Shown here in pieces: positions 20,618 to 34,200 of a DNA stretch of 34,200 nucleotides. The notes beneath the pieces are model-generated. The model was given only the letters and a program-made list of their open reading frames with translations, was not told where the DNA came from and ran no database searches. The position numbers and the translations under genes were made by a program. The DNA comes from Porogramme epimiltina (taxonomy: Eukaryota; Basidiomycota; Agaricomycetes; Polyporales; Polyporaceae), in assembly GCA_900155495.1 (NCBI GenBank), contig FTLJ01000662.1:1-34200 (forward strand). The letters run 5' to 3'. Within the stretch, counting starts at the first letter, position 1; each line of letters begins with the position of its first letter.

Positions 20618-21003
20618 GCTGATAGAACAAAAGGGGAGAGGGAAAGCAGAGTAACAAGTCGCCGTCTGCGCTGGCACAACTCCAGGGCGAGTTGGTGGCG
20701 TTGGGCCTGCCCACGTGGCAACGGCTTGTGTTCGCCCTTGCACTTGCTCGCTCAGTTTCTAAGACCTCGGATTGCCTTCATTTGCCGTCTACATCTGTCT
20801 ATACATCTGTACTACTTCCAACAACCTAATAGAAGCTCTATTCACCAAAAATCTGGCCGCCGTTGTGGCCTAATTTCGCATATCAAGCAGAACTTAGTGT
20901 GGGCCTACCTCGGTTTCCAAGCTCGTTATACACGCATTGGGGTCCCCAGTAAGTTCGCTTCATGCATCTATAGTACAAAATGGCTATATATTCCACGCTA
21001 GGT
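20618..21003. promoter_or_regulatory. Shared divergent promoter region of the two transposon genes
   Basis: About 390 bp between the companion start (20617) and the transposase start (21004; an alternative in-frame ATG is at 20980). No single core element is clear. Confidence 0.45.
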
Positions 21004-24580
<3,577 letters not shown>

Positions 24581-24679
24581 CATTATATCTACTACGTACA
24601 ACTCTATCTAACTCGAGCATTGCGACCATGCCCGACAAGTACCGTTGAGGTTTACTTGGCGGTACAGGGTGTTGTGCCC

Positions 24680-24819
24680 GACAGTGGAAATTCCACCGTC
24701 AGATACCCCCCATTTTGGCCCGACGGTGGAAATTCCACCGTCAAATGGCTCCCATGAGTCGTCTTGCGGATGCCACGTAAATTACGTGGGTGGGCCTTAT
24801 GTACACGACAGTGGAATTT
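24680..24819. repeat. Right subterminal palindromic repeats
   Basis: Two copies of a ~21-bp inverted repeat, arms GACRGTGGAA/TTCCACCGTC, at 24680-24700 and 24722-24742. A palindromic CACGTAAATTACGTG lies at about 24774-24788, and a half motif gacagtggaattt at 24807-24819. Typical of the transposase-binding zones of CACTA elements. Confidence 0.75.
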
Positions 24820-24861
24820 ATCAGGTCAGTCAAAAAACTCTGGCCCGGCCACGTAACGTGC

Positions 24862-24894
24862 TTTTTACGGGGTGGCGCCAGAGGTTTTACGGGG
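24862..24894 (-). repeat. Right terminal inverted repeat with an internal second copy
   Basis: Reading inward on the minus strand from 24894: CCCCGTAAAACCTCTGG. About 20 bp further in, the word CCCCGTAAAAAG occurs again (24874 to 24863). The inner copy resembles the left terminus slightly better at its 11th base. Confidence 0.6.
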
Positions 24895-24905
24895 TATCTG
24901 GGTGC

Positions 24906-26461
24906 TCAGTGTTCGTGCCTCTCCGTGTCCGCCTCGCTCGTGGGCGAGCCGGGGTAGCCCCCGGCTGGGTAGAGGGAACGCGCGCCGGACTGCTGCGTCC
25001 CAGCCTCGCTCGTGGGGCCCCTGGGAAGCATTGCATACGTTTCAGGACTAAACGGGTCTGAGAGGTCGTCGGCGCCGTACCTCGAACCTGTGCGAACGCG
25101 CGCATCAGCCGAGGCGCAGGGGACGGCAGGCGCATAGGATGCTTACCGGATGCGATGGTGCCCGAGAACGGCGTCACGACGCCCATCTCGGGGTGGCCGC
25201 CCTCCGCGTAGGAGCTGGGCTCGTCTTCGTACTCCCTGGAGAGGTCAAGCGGCCGAGGGCCACGCATGCGACGCTGTCTGCGCCAGAAGAAGAATGCCAC
25301 CGCGGCCAAAACTACTGCAGCGATGCCGCCAACGACGCCGCCAACGATAGGACCGGTGCTGGAGCTACTGGAGGACGTCGTTGTGTCATTCGCGGAGGCG
25401 GTCCCTGAGGCCGAGGCCGTTTGTGTTGATGATTGGGAAGAAGAGCTCGTCGTAGTGCCGTTATTGGTCGTAGATGCACATTTCGTGAACGTGTTGTTGT
25501 TCGACGCAGAGAAATCTGTAGACATGGTTTCTTTCGTCCAAGTGCTACGGGACGCATTAAGCGATGCAGGGTTCCGGAAGTCAAAGAACTTACTAAAACC
25601 TGGGGGACGAAGTCTCAGTGAAGAGACTTACACAAACACGCACAAGAGAGGTGGACGCACCATTCACCGTCACCCCAGAAAAGGGAATACAAGTTGCGAT
25701 CGACCTTGATCTCCTTGTTGCATACCGCCGTCTGGATATTCGTAGGTAGTCTACACCAAAGATATCTCAGGGCACTCGATGGCGTGGAATACGTATGAAC
25801 TCACGTTTTATTCTGCTCCTTCCCAAGACAACTCCCAAGATATGATTGATATCCGTTGACTCCTACCACGACATCTAGTCGCGAATTTCACGGAAGATAG
25901 GGCCTGTTACTTACCTGCATCTATCCCATTTGTATCGTCTGCAGCATCATACTGGCAACTAGATAACTAGAGATGAGCATAAGCAGGAAACAGGCAGGGG
26001 CGACGTACTTCATGCAGAGCATGCTCAGGGCCCATGAGATGGAATTGCAGCAGCAAGAGGCTAGAGGAGAATTCGTCCTCAAGTTCCAATAGTCCAGAAA
26101 CCAGCAATTTACGCACAAACTTGGTCATCACAGTTGTCTCCCGGAGTGAGCGATCTAAACTTCTGGACTTTATCTGCAGGAGCGTGGGGGTTGGAGGTAG
26201 GTGTATACGGATAGTACAGTACACTCACAATCAACATTGCATATTTGTCGCAAACGCTGGTATGTCACGCCTAAACTATACTCAGGACGTGGCGAAAGAC
26301 GGAGGGAAAAGACAATACTCACAAGGTGTCTCCCCCACCACGCTCGTGTACCAATCTAGCTGAGTGCTCGCACAGGTGGTGTTGGATTGGGCGCCGACCG
26401 AGTGCCAAAGCAAGGCGGAAGAAAGGAGTCCTACGAGGAGCGTGTGCGGATGCCAGTTCAT
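24906..26461 (-). CDS. Receptor-like Cys-rich single-TM protein, family member b (9 exons), C-terminus beside the transposon
   Basis: Model: complement(24906..25087, 25147..25544, 25661..25750, 25805..25862, 25915..25958, 26009..26060, 26117..26173, 26229..26270, 26323..26461); 353 residues. Signal peptide (about 1-26), CASTQLDWYTSVVGETPC, VTYQRLRQICNVD, LTPGDNCDDQ, CCCNSISWALSMLC, NCQ, GYQSYLGSC, TLPTNIQTAVCN, WGDGE, TWTKE, NNNTFTKCA; then a Ser/Thr stalk, TM about 226-248, RRQRRMRGPRPLDLSREYED, and a Ser/Pro-rich tail ending ERHEH. The stop (24906-24908) is 12 bp from the transposon end. The tail lacks the LPPAY motif of c and d, while an exon with LPPAY lies across the element. It lacks the stalk intron of a and c. 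Intron 7 is long (116 nt). Confidence 0.85.
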
Positions 26462-27257
26462 GGAAGAGTGACGGTGGACCATAGAGGTAGAGATGGAGTG
26501 AAGCTCAACCAGGGCGAGACGTCGGTGTCGGCAGCTTGACGTGAGCCTTGCGGGTCGCTAGCCGGGCTGCGGATGCCGTGAAGATGATATGGGCGGTGAT
26601 ATGTCTGCAGACAACGGCGGAGGATGGCGCAGCGACGCGCGACACGGGGGACAGGATGGAGGGTGAGGGAAGGCGAGGACGGGTGCGGGGGGTCGCGAGG
26701 CTTGCGGAGAGCCTCGCCGGGGCCGAGGACACGCAAGCACTGCATGACATTATGTAGGCCCAGAGACGGCCGAGGGATAATCTGGTCGACTGCCGTTCTA
26801 ATCAACATAAATATGGCAACGAAAGCGGTCCTCACCCTCTTTCCGTTGGTCGCCCTCTCCGATCCCCACCGGACATTTCCGAGTGTGTTCCTTAGTTCTC
26901 TGTTCAGAAGGGATCCCTCTAGCATGGGGCTAGCGGCGTCAATAGACGTGCATTTCAATGTTTGAAATATCCATAGAGTCTATGTCATTGTTGTGGTTGA
27001 AGCCGGCGGAGTGACATAAAGAAGAAGACAGTCCGCCTAGACCAGGCGCACGGCCGAAAGCGAAGAAACCGCAATCATTGATGGTCGGGTACAATAATGT
27101 GACGTAAGCACACTCACACTGCCACATTCCCTTGAATTGGCTGGGCGCCGCGCACGCGGCGAACTTGTGCACCCCAGCCCTCGCGCGACGAGCAACACTA
27201 CCATTATCCAGAATGCAGATCCGCAAAATTTTGTCAAGAGCACGTTTGGTATACACT
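26462..27257. other. Intergenic; possible small secreted-protein remnant
   Basis: About 800 bp between genes b and the multi-pass membrane gene, both minus. Near 27037-27243 the minus strand reads MLLTKFCGSAFWIMVVLLVA, signal-peptide-like. A neighbouring frame has CAAPSQFKGMWQCE followed by a GTGAGT donor, but no splice pair joins them convincingly. Nothing else was recognised. Confidence 0.35.
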
Positions 27258-28620
27258 CTAGAGTCTCTTCCCTTCAAGTTCTTCCCAGTCCCCGCCTAAA
27301 CCCAACGACCCCGTTTGCAGGACAGACAAGCTGATCGTTGGTAACCCTTGGCTGCGTCCGTTCTCAGGGTCTTGGGATTCCGCATCTCGCTCGCGCTGGA
27401 AAATTACGTGTCCTGCAACGCGCCCAGAGGGCGACCTCTCCGTGCTCTGCGTTCTCGACCATCGCCTCGGCGCGAACTGCACCGAAGTCTCCATCGATAT
27501 CGCGGCCGTCGCTTTCGACCATGCCTTGCCATCCGCCACGCGGTATATTATGAGGTATGTCGCCACTTGCTGTATACCCGGTCCCGGTCAGCATCGCCGC
27601 TCTGTACTCGATAGGATATTCCGCAAAACCTAGACACACCTGCGCAGCAGAGGCAAATCCCACCATCACCTGATTCACCGGTGAATTGACGCCATAGGAG
27701 ATCACAAACGCCAGGGCGAATGCTGTGTGGAGCGCCGCTGACTCGATGACAATGGCAGCTAGGGACACGTATGGCCTGGCGTGAGCGGCCGGTAGGATCG
27801 CCAGGATCGTCCGGCGGTGAATCAGTAGCCGAAGGGATATGAGAAAAGTGAGGAGGACATTGAGAACCAGGGAGATGGCGTAGTATGCGGTTCCAAACGA
27901 AAGTGCATGCCCCTGGCGACTTGACACAACGATCCAGATTGTACCTACGACTGTTCAATGTTGAATGGACTAATCAGTTTCTCCCATCACGTCGTCTGTT
28001 GGAACCATGCGCAGAGAACTCACCAAAGGATAAGGCTAGGGTAAGAGTGGGTACACCGGTGATCAACACGGCTGTGCGTGCATTAAATGCTCTCCAGACT
28101 ACCCAGCAGCGCCATAGCTTGGAGACTGTCAGAAGAGACTAAGTTCGAATCGTCACTGGTCTTACTCACCACTAAGACGTCACCCAGGAACGTCAGGACG
28201 AAGAGGCTCGCGTGCAGCATCACGACAACAGCTGAATCCTGGACGTCGAGGTAGTACTGCCATGGGCCGCCTTCATGGTCACGGTGTTCTATATACATCA
28301 TTTGAATAGTCCTCGCCTGGGTTATGGCAAATATCGTCTCCGTAGCGATGAGAAACGCTAGAAAAATGAGCAGGCCAGGGTGTCGTCCTTGGGAACGTTG
28401 CTTCCAAAGACACGATGTACACAGAAACCATAGGACGAGTTGTAGCCCTGGTGTACAGAACAGAAACCAGTTAGTCTTTGTAGGCACAAAACGGTTGAAG
28501 GCTAACTGAGCACTTGCCATAACCCACGCCAACGACGAAGTCTCCTGCGAGGAAGTATCTCTCGAGGTCGATCGTCCCCTGTGGTTCATCTAGGATGTCT
28601 TGTATGCGCAAAACAGCCAT
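27258..28620 (-). CDS. Basidiomycete multi-pass (probably 7-TM) membrane protein (5 exons)
   Basis: Model: complement(27258..27569, 27640..27950, 28024..28117, 28170..28447, 28518..28620); 365 residues. Hydrophobic segments in order: YFLAGDFVVGVGYGLQLVLW, LLIFLAFLIATETIFAITQA, VVVMLHASLFVLTFLGDVLV, ITGVPTLTLALSFG, YAISLVLNVLLTFLISLRLL, IVIESAALHTAFALAFVISY, VATYLIIYRVA. Signature words QARTIQMMYI, LWRCWVVW and YRVADGKAWSK match a large uncharacterised Agaricomycete membrane family with a cytosolic tail. A receptor or transport role is unknown. Intron 1 uses a GC donor (GCAAGT) with a CTAAC branch. Starts about 510 bp from the end of gene c, same strand. Confidence 0.85.
28448..28517 (-). other. 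GC-AG intron
   Basis: A 70-nt intron with donor GCAAGT, branch GACTAAC and acceptor ACACCAG, phase 1. Splicing restores VGVGYG-LQLVLWF, the family reading. No GT donor near it gives the right frame. Confidence 0.75.
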
Positions 28621-28724
28621 GACGGAGTGGGGTGGGCTGCGAGAGGACCTCTCGCCGGGTCACCATCTTCTAAGCGATGACACTACAGAGCGGAGTTCGG
28701 CCGGCGTCCTTGAACTCCGAGCAG

Positions 28725-30411
28725 GCACATCCTCATCAAACATGCGCAGCTCTAAAACAGGAGATATCTTTCATCTGTCAAGTCAGTCTAAGCACCTTCG
28801 AGCACTGGTCAGTAAGATTGAAATATATCATCAAGTTAAGAAGTAACCGGAACTCATGCAAGGCCAGTCCTTCGTTGTTCAATGATAGTACTAAGCGCTT
28901 CCAAAAATAATGCCATGTGATTACATGTAACCTATCGTACCACATTCGTGACTAAACGAGAAAACACGGCAACGGAGTCCCAATGGGCCAGCATCACTAA
29001 GGATAAACATGAGTTAAGGCATACTTCACAGCGTCAAGTGTCGTGACCCACTTTCTGTCCACCTCTCAGAGGCAAATGCCCTTCAAGAGACTCAGTCTTG
29101 GACATCCCCTTTAGGAGGGTGAAGAGTTCACCTCGGTTGATCAAAACTTCTTCGCCGTGAGGGCGAAACGCTCCTCCGCACCTCATACGCTGGCGGCAAT
29201 TCCCCAGGCAGAGCCCCTAGCCCTCTATATGTGTGTCCAAGTTGACCTTCGAATGCGGAGGTGCCGCGCTCCGAAAAAACGCCGCTCGACCAGTTGCGTC
29301 CGCCCGACGCTGCCACGCCTGGTGCGAGATGTCATGATATTAGAGACGGGACAGACCTTTCTGGCGCGTGTTACATACCTGATACCGCAAAACCTCCGTG
29401 CATATCAGCAACCCGAGTTTGCGGCATACGATTTCTCGGACTGTTTACATTGCTCCGTTGACGAGTCCGCCAACAAAAGAACGCGACCGTGCTGAGAACG
29501 ACCAGACCCGTTCCTCCTACGACGGCGCCAACGACTACGCTAGCATTTAGATGACTCTTGATATCAGAGGCGTTGGGGTTAGAGGTGACGTCTCCGCCGC
29601 TAGTCCGAGTTGCACCATTGCCGGTCCCCTATTGAAGCAGAGAATTAGCATGATTTGAAATAGTGTCTTCGAGTAGATTAATCACCTGTGGCTGAGATGT
29701 GTTGTTAGGAACCGCCGTGGCTGGCGAACTGGATGTCGGAGAGGAAGTAGACGTAGTTGTGTGAGAGATCTGGTTGGCACAGTGTGTGAAAGTGTTATTG
29801 TTTTCTGCAGCATGGACCTTTTCCGCATTCTCTTTAGTCCATACACTTTAAGAAGAGGGGAGGTTAGGTCAATCTGCTAGATTGACGGCCCTTTTGACAA
29901 CGTACTAGAACCTAGATAAATAGGCCATTTAGAATATTCGTGTCTGAACAGGATAGCGAAATGAACACGCACCAAGATCCATCACCCCATCCAAGATAAT
30001 CCATAAAGTCCAAGCGAATGTTTTTATTACAGACGGCTGTTTGAATCTGACTTGGTAGCCTGATGGGATCAATAAGTATTTTACTAATCTAGGTTAGTCA
30101 GGTCGCACTGGACTACTCACGAGTTATTCGTTCCGGGACCACAGCTACCTCCGAGAATGGGTTGTTTGTATATGGAGTAAGTCCCTGCACCTGAGTGGGC
30201 CACGCTGGATTAGGACAGTCGAAAACTGGAAGTTCAAAGCAAACGCACCTGCATCTATGCCATTGACATCTCCAGGTTGTGTGAGATACTGGCAGCTTTT
30301 CGGGGGGAGATTGGTTCATGTCAAAAAGGGCGAGATCGACGTCATGTGCTCCCAACCCACTTCATACATAACATGCTCAGCTGAAAAGCGACGGTGTTGC
30401 AGCAGCAATCC
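28725..30411. repeat. Segmental duplication unit 1 (gene c and its 3' flank)
   Basis: Homologous to 32450-34200 at a spacing of about 3.73-3.79 kb. Beyond the gene, the 3' intergenic DNA is also duplicated: shared words include gcttccaaaaataa, gagtcccaatgggccag and gacccactttctgtccacc. By eye, identity is high but interrupted by small indels. How far the unit extends to the right cannot be judged, because unit 2 leaves the window. Confidence 0.9.
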
Positions 30412-30839
30412 ACTAAATTCGATGTGAGCACTTAGGGATGTGGGAAGGGGGGCATGAAAACGAACCAACTTGGTCGTCGCATCGATCTCCGGGTGTGTTC
30501 GAGGCAAAGTTGGGTACCTGATCTAGACAGCAGTAAACCCTTGTGCTCCCTCCAACGTCACCCGCACACGGGAGGTAAGAAGACCATACTCACAATCGTT
30601 GTTACAGATCTGGCGTAGCCTTTGATAGGTCATGCCTGTTTTCGGATTTGTCGCATTGGACTCTGATGTAGACGGGCGTATAATCTTTGCTCACAGGGTG
30701 TTTCTCCAACGACGTCCGTATACCAATCCAGCTGTGAGCTGGCACATGCTGTGTTACCAGCTAATGCGAGAGAAAATTGATGTCCGAGGGCGAGAAATAG
30801 GAGAGGAACACCTATTTCTAGCAGAGTCCGCACGCCCAT
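29128..30839 (-). CDS. Receptor-like Cys-rich single-TM protein, family member c (10 exons)
   Basis: Model: complement(29128..29318, 29379..29628, 29686..29845, 29973..30059, 30121..30190, 30249..30295, 30361..30412, 30466..30522, 30594..30635, 30695..30839); 366 residues. Signal peptide MGVRTLLEIGVPLLFLALG..., CASSQLDWYTDVVGETPC, MTYQRLRQICNND, NTPGDRCDDQV, CCCNTVAFQLSMLC, NCQYLTQPGD, GTYSIYKQ, GGSCGPGTNN, LPSQIQTAVCN, GWGDGS, VWTKENAEKVHAAENNNTF, a Ser/Thr stalk, TM about 251-273, then a tail with LPPAYEVRRS ending SFDQPR. The C-terminal 191-nt exon is shorter than that of d because of small indels near 29130. Splice phases agree throughout. The acceptor of intron 4 (AAAAG) is unusual but is shared with d. 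Confidence 0.87.
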
Positions 30840-32449
30840 CTCAGGTAGCGTGAAAGGAAAGGGGAAAGGTGTGTGCACCGGTTGAAGGACGGTGGAAATG
30901 AACCCATTTCCACCTTTGCCCCCCTTTATGTACCACCATGAAACTGGGCAGCGCTCCGTAACATGATCAGAACTGGAGACCAATAGGCCAACAAGAGCTT
31001 TCTGACGCACCGTTGGAGGGCGTCTGGGATCACACGTTTACCGTCCCCTTTGACAGATAGAATAGCCAGACGAGCGATGTGGCACTGCGCGCCCTCGGAG
31101 AGTCGATCACCTTATTGGATACGACGAGGACCCCTCGTGCATGGCTCCACCTTTGGCAGCTCGATTTCGTAGCCCCTGAGCTCGTGGTGCCTATAATGAG
31201 GACGGATGGTTGCCTCAAGGCCTGGGCAACGCGGTGGCGAGGCCTGAGAACGTTTCCCAGACGTCACTAGTCATCAAATTCAATCATGTTCCGACAAGTT
31301 TCGCTCGGGCGTCATGCTCGAAGTCGCACCCGAGCTTCCTTCTCCAAATAGACGAACTCACGAAGTCTGTCTCGCGAGAAGGTGCACGAACGGCCGTTGG
31401 AACGGAGGCGAGCTTGGACCGGTGATGATCTACAAGCCGTCACATTTGCCAGCTCGGAATAGTCGTTTCTGACCGGAAACGAGAGGATCATGTGCAAGTC
31501 AGCGCGGGTGTGTTTCCGGTCGTCAGTCCTCGCCAGGATGGTAGGGATAGTGCCACGATGATCTTGTAACAGGGAATGGCTTTCGGGGGGCGATTCGCAA
31601 CCTGCAATAGAAATTCCATCTCAAGCTATACACACGTAGTAACGGTTTGGTTTGGACCGGTAACCCACTTACCAGGGAGTTTGGTCTGCGCTTATCTGTT
31701 GACGAGCACGACAGAGGGTACGCGAAGAGCGGCGAAGCACAAGCTTACGTTCAACACGAGACATTTGGTCATTTTCGAGTCAAGGCAATGCTCGTCCGTT
31801 GTTTAATAGGCCCCGCTTAGCGCTCATGAGTCATGTGATGCGTTGACTAACAACTTGCTGGATTCGTTGTGAACACACGCTTAAGCATGGCAGCCAACAG
31901 CTAGGAGTGCAAGCCGCCGATACTTTACAGAATACTACGCGCATATGCACGTGAGGTTACTCGACTGTATGTCGGAATATTGAATTTTGCCGGTGACTCG
32001 CTCGCGCGAACGCCACTATCTGATAGCGTATCGTACTGGTATATAGAGTATTGTAGCCCGTCGAATGTACCTTACGCGTTTGCACTTGCCAAACGCGCCC
32101 CCCGTTGTGTCGTCCGCTCGACCCCGCTCCGCTTGCTCCAACACTGTATCCAAGTCGCCGTGCTAGATATGATACAACAGACTTGATCCGGAGCCCTCAA
32201 TGATACCCTCGGCCCGCATACTAGTCGTGCCAACTTGAACACCATACTCCGTGCTACTACTAGCAGCTTATCACCCGTTCTCAGACGAAAAGAGGTGGCC
32301 AAGATGTATCACAAACGAAAGCAGTTCCCGTGCGAAGCATCCTCCGCATCCAAATATGCCAAGTGTACACAAAGAGCCGAAGTAGCCATACCCATATTCA
32401 CGACGTTGAAAGTACTTATGTTTCCAAAACACGTCCCGATCGCAGTAGT
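30840..32449. other. Intergenic, about 1.6 kb, no gene seen
   Basis: Lies between the start of gene c and the second duplication unit. Reading frames are short and without family resemblance, and no transposon ends or tandem repeats are seen. A CATAAAG box on the minus strand near 30925 could serve gene c. Confidence 0.5.
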
Positions 32450-34200
32450 AGCAAGCACATCCTCGTTAAACATGGGCAGCTCCAGAACAGGATATCTTTC
32501 ATATGTCAAATCAGTCTAAGCATCTTCTAGCACTGGTTTGTCAGATTGACAAATTGATTATCAAGTTAAGAAGTAGTGACTCACCGGGCGTCACGAAGGA
32601 CCAGTCCTTCGCTGTTCAATGCTAGTAAGCGCTTCCAAAAATAACGCCATGCGATTACATGCCACCTATTGTACCGCATTCGTGACTCAACGAGAAAACA
32701 CGACAACAGAGTCCCAATGGGCCAGTATCACTAATGGTAACCATCAGCTAAGGTGTGCTTTACAGCGTGAAGCGTCGTGACCCACTTTCTGTCCACCTCT
32801 CAGAGGCAGATGTTCTCCAAGAGACTCAGTCTCGGACATCCCCTCTAGGTATGAGGGTGAAGAGTTCACCACAGTTGGGAAGGTGTTATCAATACTTCTT
32901 CGCCGCGAGGGCAAAACGCTCCTCTGCACCTCATACGCCGGCGGCAGTCTCCCAGGCGGAGCCCCTGATCCTCTATATGCGTGTCGAAGTTGACCTTCGA
33001 ATGCGGAGGTACCACGCTCTGAAAAAACACCGCTCAACCAGTTGCGTCTGTCGGCCGCTGCCGCGCCTGGTGCAAAATGTCATGGCATTAGAAGACGGGG
33101 CAGACCTTGCCGACGCATGTTACGTACCTGACACCGCAAACCCTCCGTGCAGATTAGCAACTCGAGTTTGCGGCATACGATGTCTCGAATTGACCACATG
33201 ACTCCGTTCACGAGTCCGCCAACAAAAGAACGCGATAGTGCTGAGGACGACTAAGCCTGCTCCTCCGACGACGGCGCCCACGATTACGCTAGCATTTGGA
33301 TGTTTCTTGACGTTAGAGGCGCCGGGGTTAGAGGTGCTGTCTGCGCCACTGGTTTGAGTGGCAGTAGCGCTACTGGTAGTACTGGCCCCCTATTGGGGCG
33401 GGAAATTAGCATGATTTGAAATAGTGTCTTCTAGTAGATTAATCACCTGTGACTGTTGACTCTGAGATGCGTCGCTAGTAGGAAGCGTCGGGGCTATAGT
33501 AGATCCAGGTGGACTGGACGTCGGAGAGAGAGTCGACGTAGTTGTGTGAGAGATCTGGTTGGCACAGTGTGTGAAAGTGTTATTATTTTCTGCAGCATGG
33601 ACTTTGTCCGCATTCTCTTTAGTCCATACACTTTGAGAAGAGGGGAGGGTAAGTCAATCTGCCAGATAAACAGCGTTATTAACGACGTACTAGAACCTAG
33701 ATAAATACGACATATTAGAATATTCGTATCCGAACGGGATAGAGACATGAACACGCACCAAGATCCATCACCCCATCCATCATAGTCCATGAAGTCCAAG
33801 CGAATGTTTTCATTACAGACGGCTGTTTGAATCTGACTTGGTAGCCTGATGGGATCAATAAGTATTGTACTAATCTAGGCTAGTCAGGTCACACCGAACA
33901 ACCCACGAGTTATTCGTTCCGGGACCACAGCTACCTCCGGGATTGGGCTGTTTGTAGATGGAGTAGGCTCCTACACCTGAGTGGGCCCCGCTGGATTAGG
34001 ATGGTCGTAAACTGGATTTCAAAAGGAAACACGCCTGCATCTATGCCAGAATAGATGTCTCCAGGTTGTGTGAGATACTGGCAGCTTTTCGGGGGGAGAT
34101 TGGTTCATGTCAAAAAGGGCGAGATCGACGTCATGTGCTCCCAACCCACTTCATACATAACATGCTCAGCTGAAAAGCGACGGTGTTGCAGCAGCAATCC
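32450..34200. repeat. Segmental duplication unit 2 (gene d and its 3' flank, continues outside)
   Basis: Second copy of 28725-30411. Positions 34058-34200 are identical base for base to 30269-30411 across an exon, a whole intron and part of the next exon. The rest of the unit differs visibly. Confidence 0.9.
32744..34200 (-). CDS. Receptor-like Cys-rich single-TM protein, family member d (5' end outside window)
   Basis: Model: complement(32744..33066, 33128..33389, 33447..33630, 33759..33845, 33907..33976, 34035..34084, 34150..>34200). Exon 4 is cut at the window edge, so the signal peptide and exons 1-3 are not seen. Closest to c: CQYLTQPGD, GWGDGS, VWTKENADKVHAAENNNTF, TM VIVGAVVGGAGLVVLSTIAF, tail LPPAYEVQRS. 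The tail is ~44 residues longer than in c (ending RCKAHLS), because c carries deletions there. The donor of the intron at 33977..34034 reads GCGTGT where c has GTGCGT, so it is either a GC-AG intron or a damaged splice site. The last exon is 323 nt against 191 nt in c. Confidence 0.8.

Overview
The window is nuclear DNA of a filamentous basidiomycete, most likely an Agaricomycete. Genes carry many short introns (about 50-70 nt, GT-AG, CTAAC/CTGAC-like branch sites), and several products belong to families typical of mushroom-forming fungi. The exon models here were built by eye from splice consensus, phase and family resemblance; no transcript evidence was available. No tRNA, rRNA or CRISPR array was recognised.

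Layout. Positions 1-2960: two tandem copies of an unrecognised basic/proline-rich gene. Copy 1 has a ~730-bp CT/CGGT microsatellite wedged into its 3' flank that copy 2 lacks. Positions 3348-4881: an unknown coiled-coil protein and a possible small protein, both on the minus strand. Positions 5512-7266: gene a, first member of a secreted-Cys-rich/single-TM receptor-like family. Positions 7829-10551: a class II aldolase followed by a D-erythronate dehydrogenase (DenD)-like enzyme, a possible catabolic pair. Positions 11902-15567 (minus): an Msb2-type signalling mucin with an unusually long first intron. Positions 17205-18301: a Dug3-like glutamine amidotransferase.

Positions 18784-24894 hold a CACTA-type DNA transposon with a Tnp2 transposase and a divergent companion gene. 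It abuts gene b (24906-26461, minus) 12 bp after that gene's stop codon. An orphan C-terminal exon that fits the same protein family lies on the far side of the element. One transposase intron contains an antisense piece of a host proteasome ATPase gene (RPT4).

Positions 27258-28620 (minus): a basidiomycete multi-pass membrane protein with a GC-AG intron. Positions 28725-34200: a segmental duplication carrying genes c and d, two close members of the same receptor-like family. d runs off the right edge, and a 143-bp stretch shared with c, including an intron, is identical.

As a whole the right half is a fast-evolving cluster of receptor-like surface proteins shaped by tandem duplication, probable gene conversion and transposon insertion. 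The left and middle hold more conserved metabolic and signalling genes.
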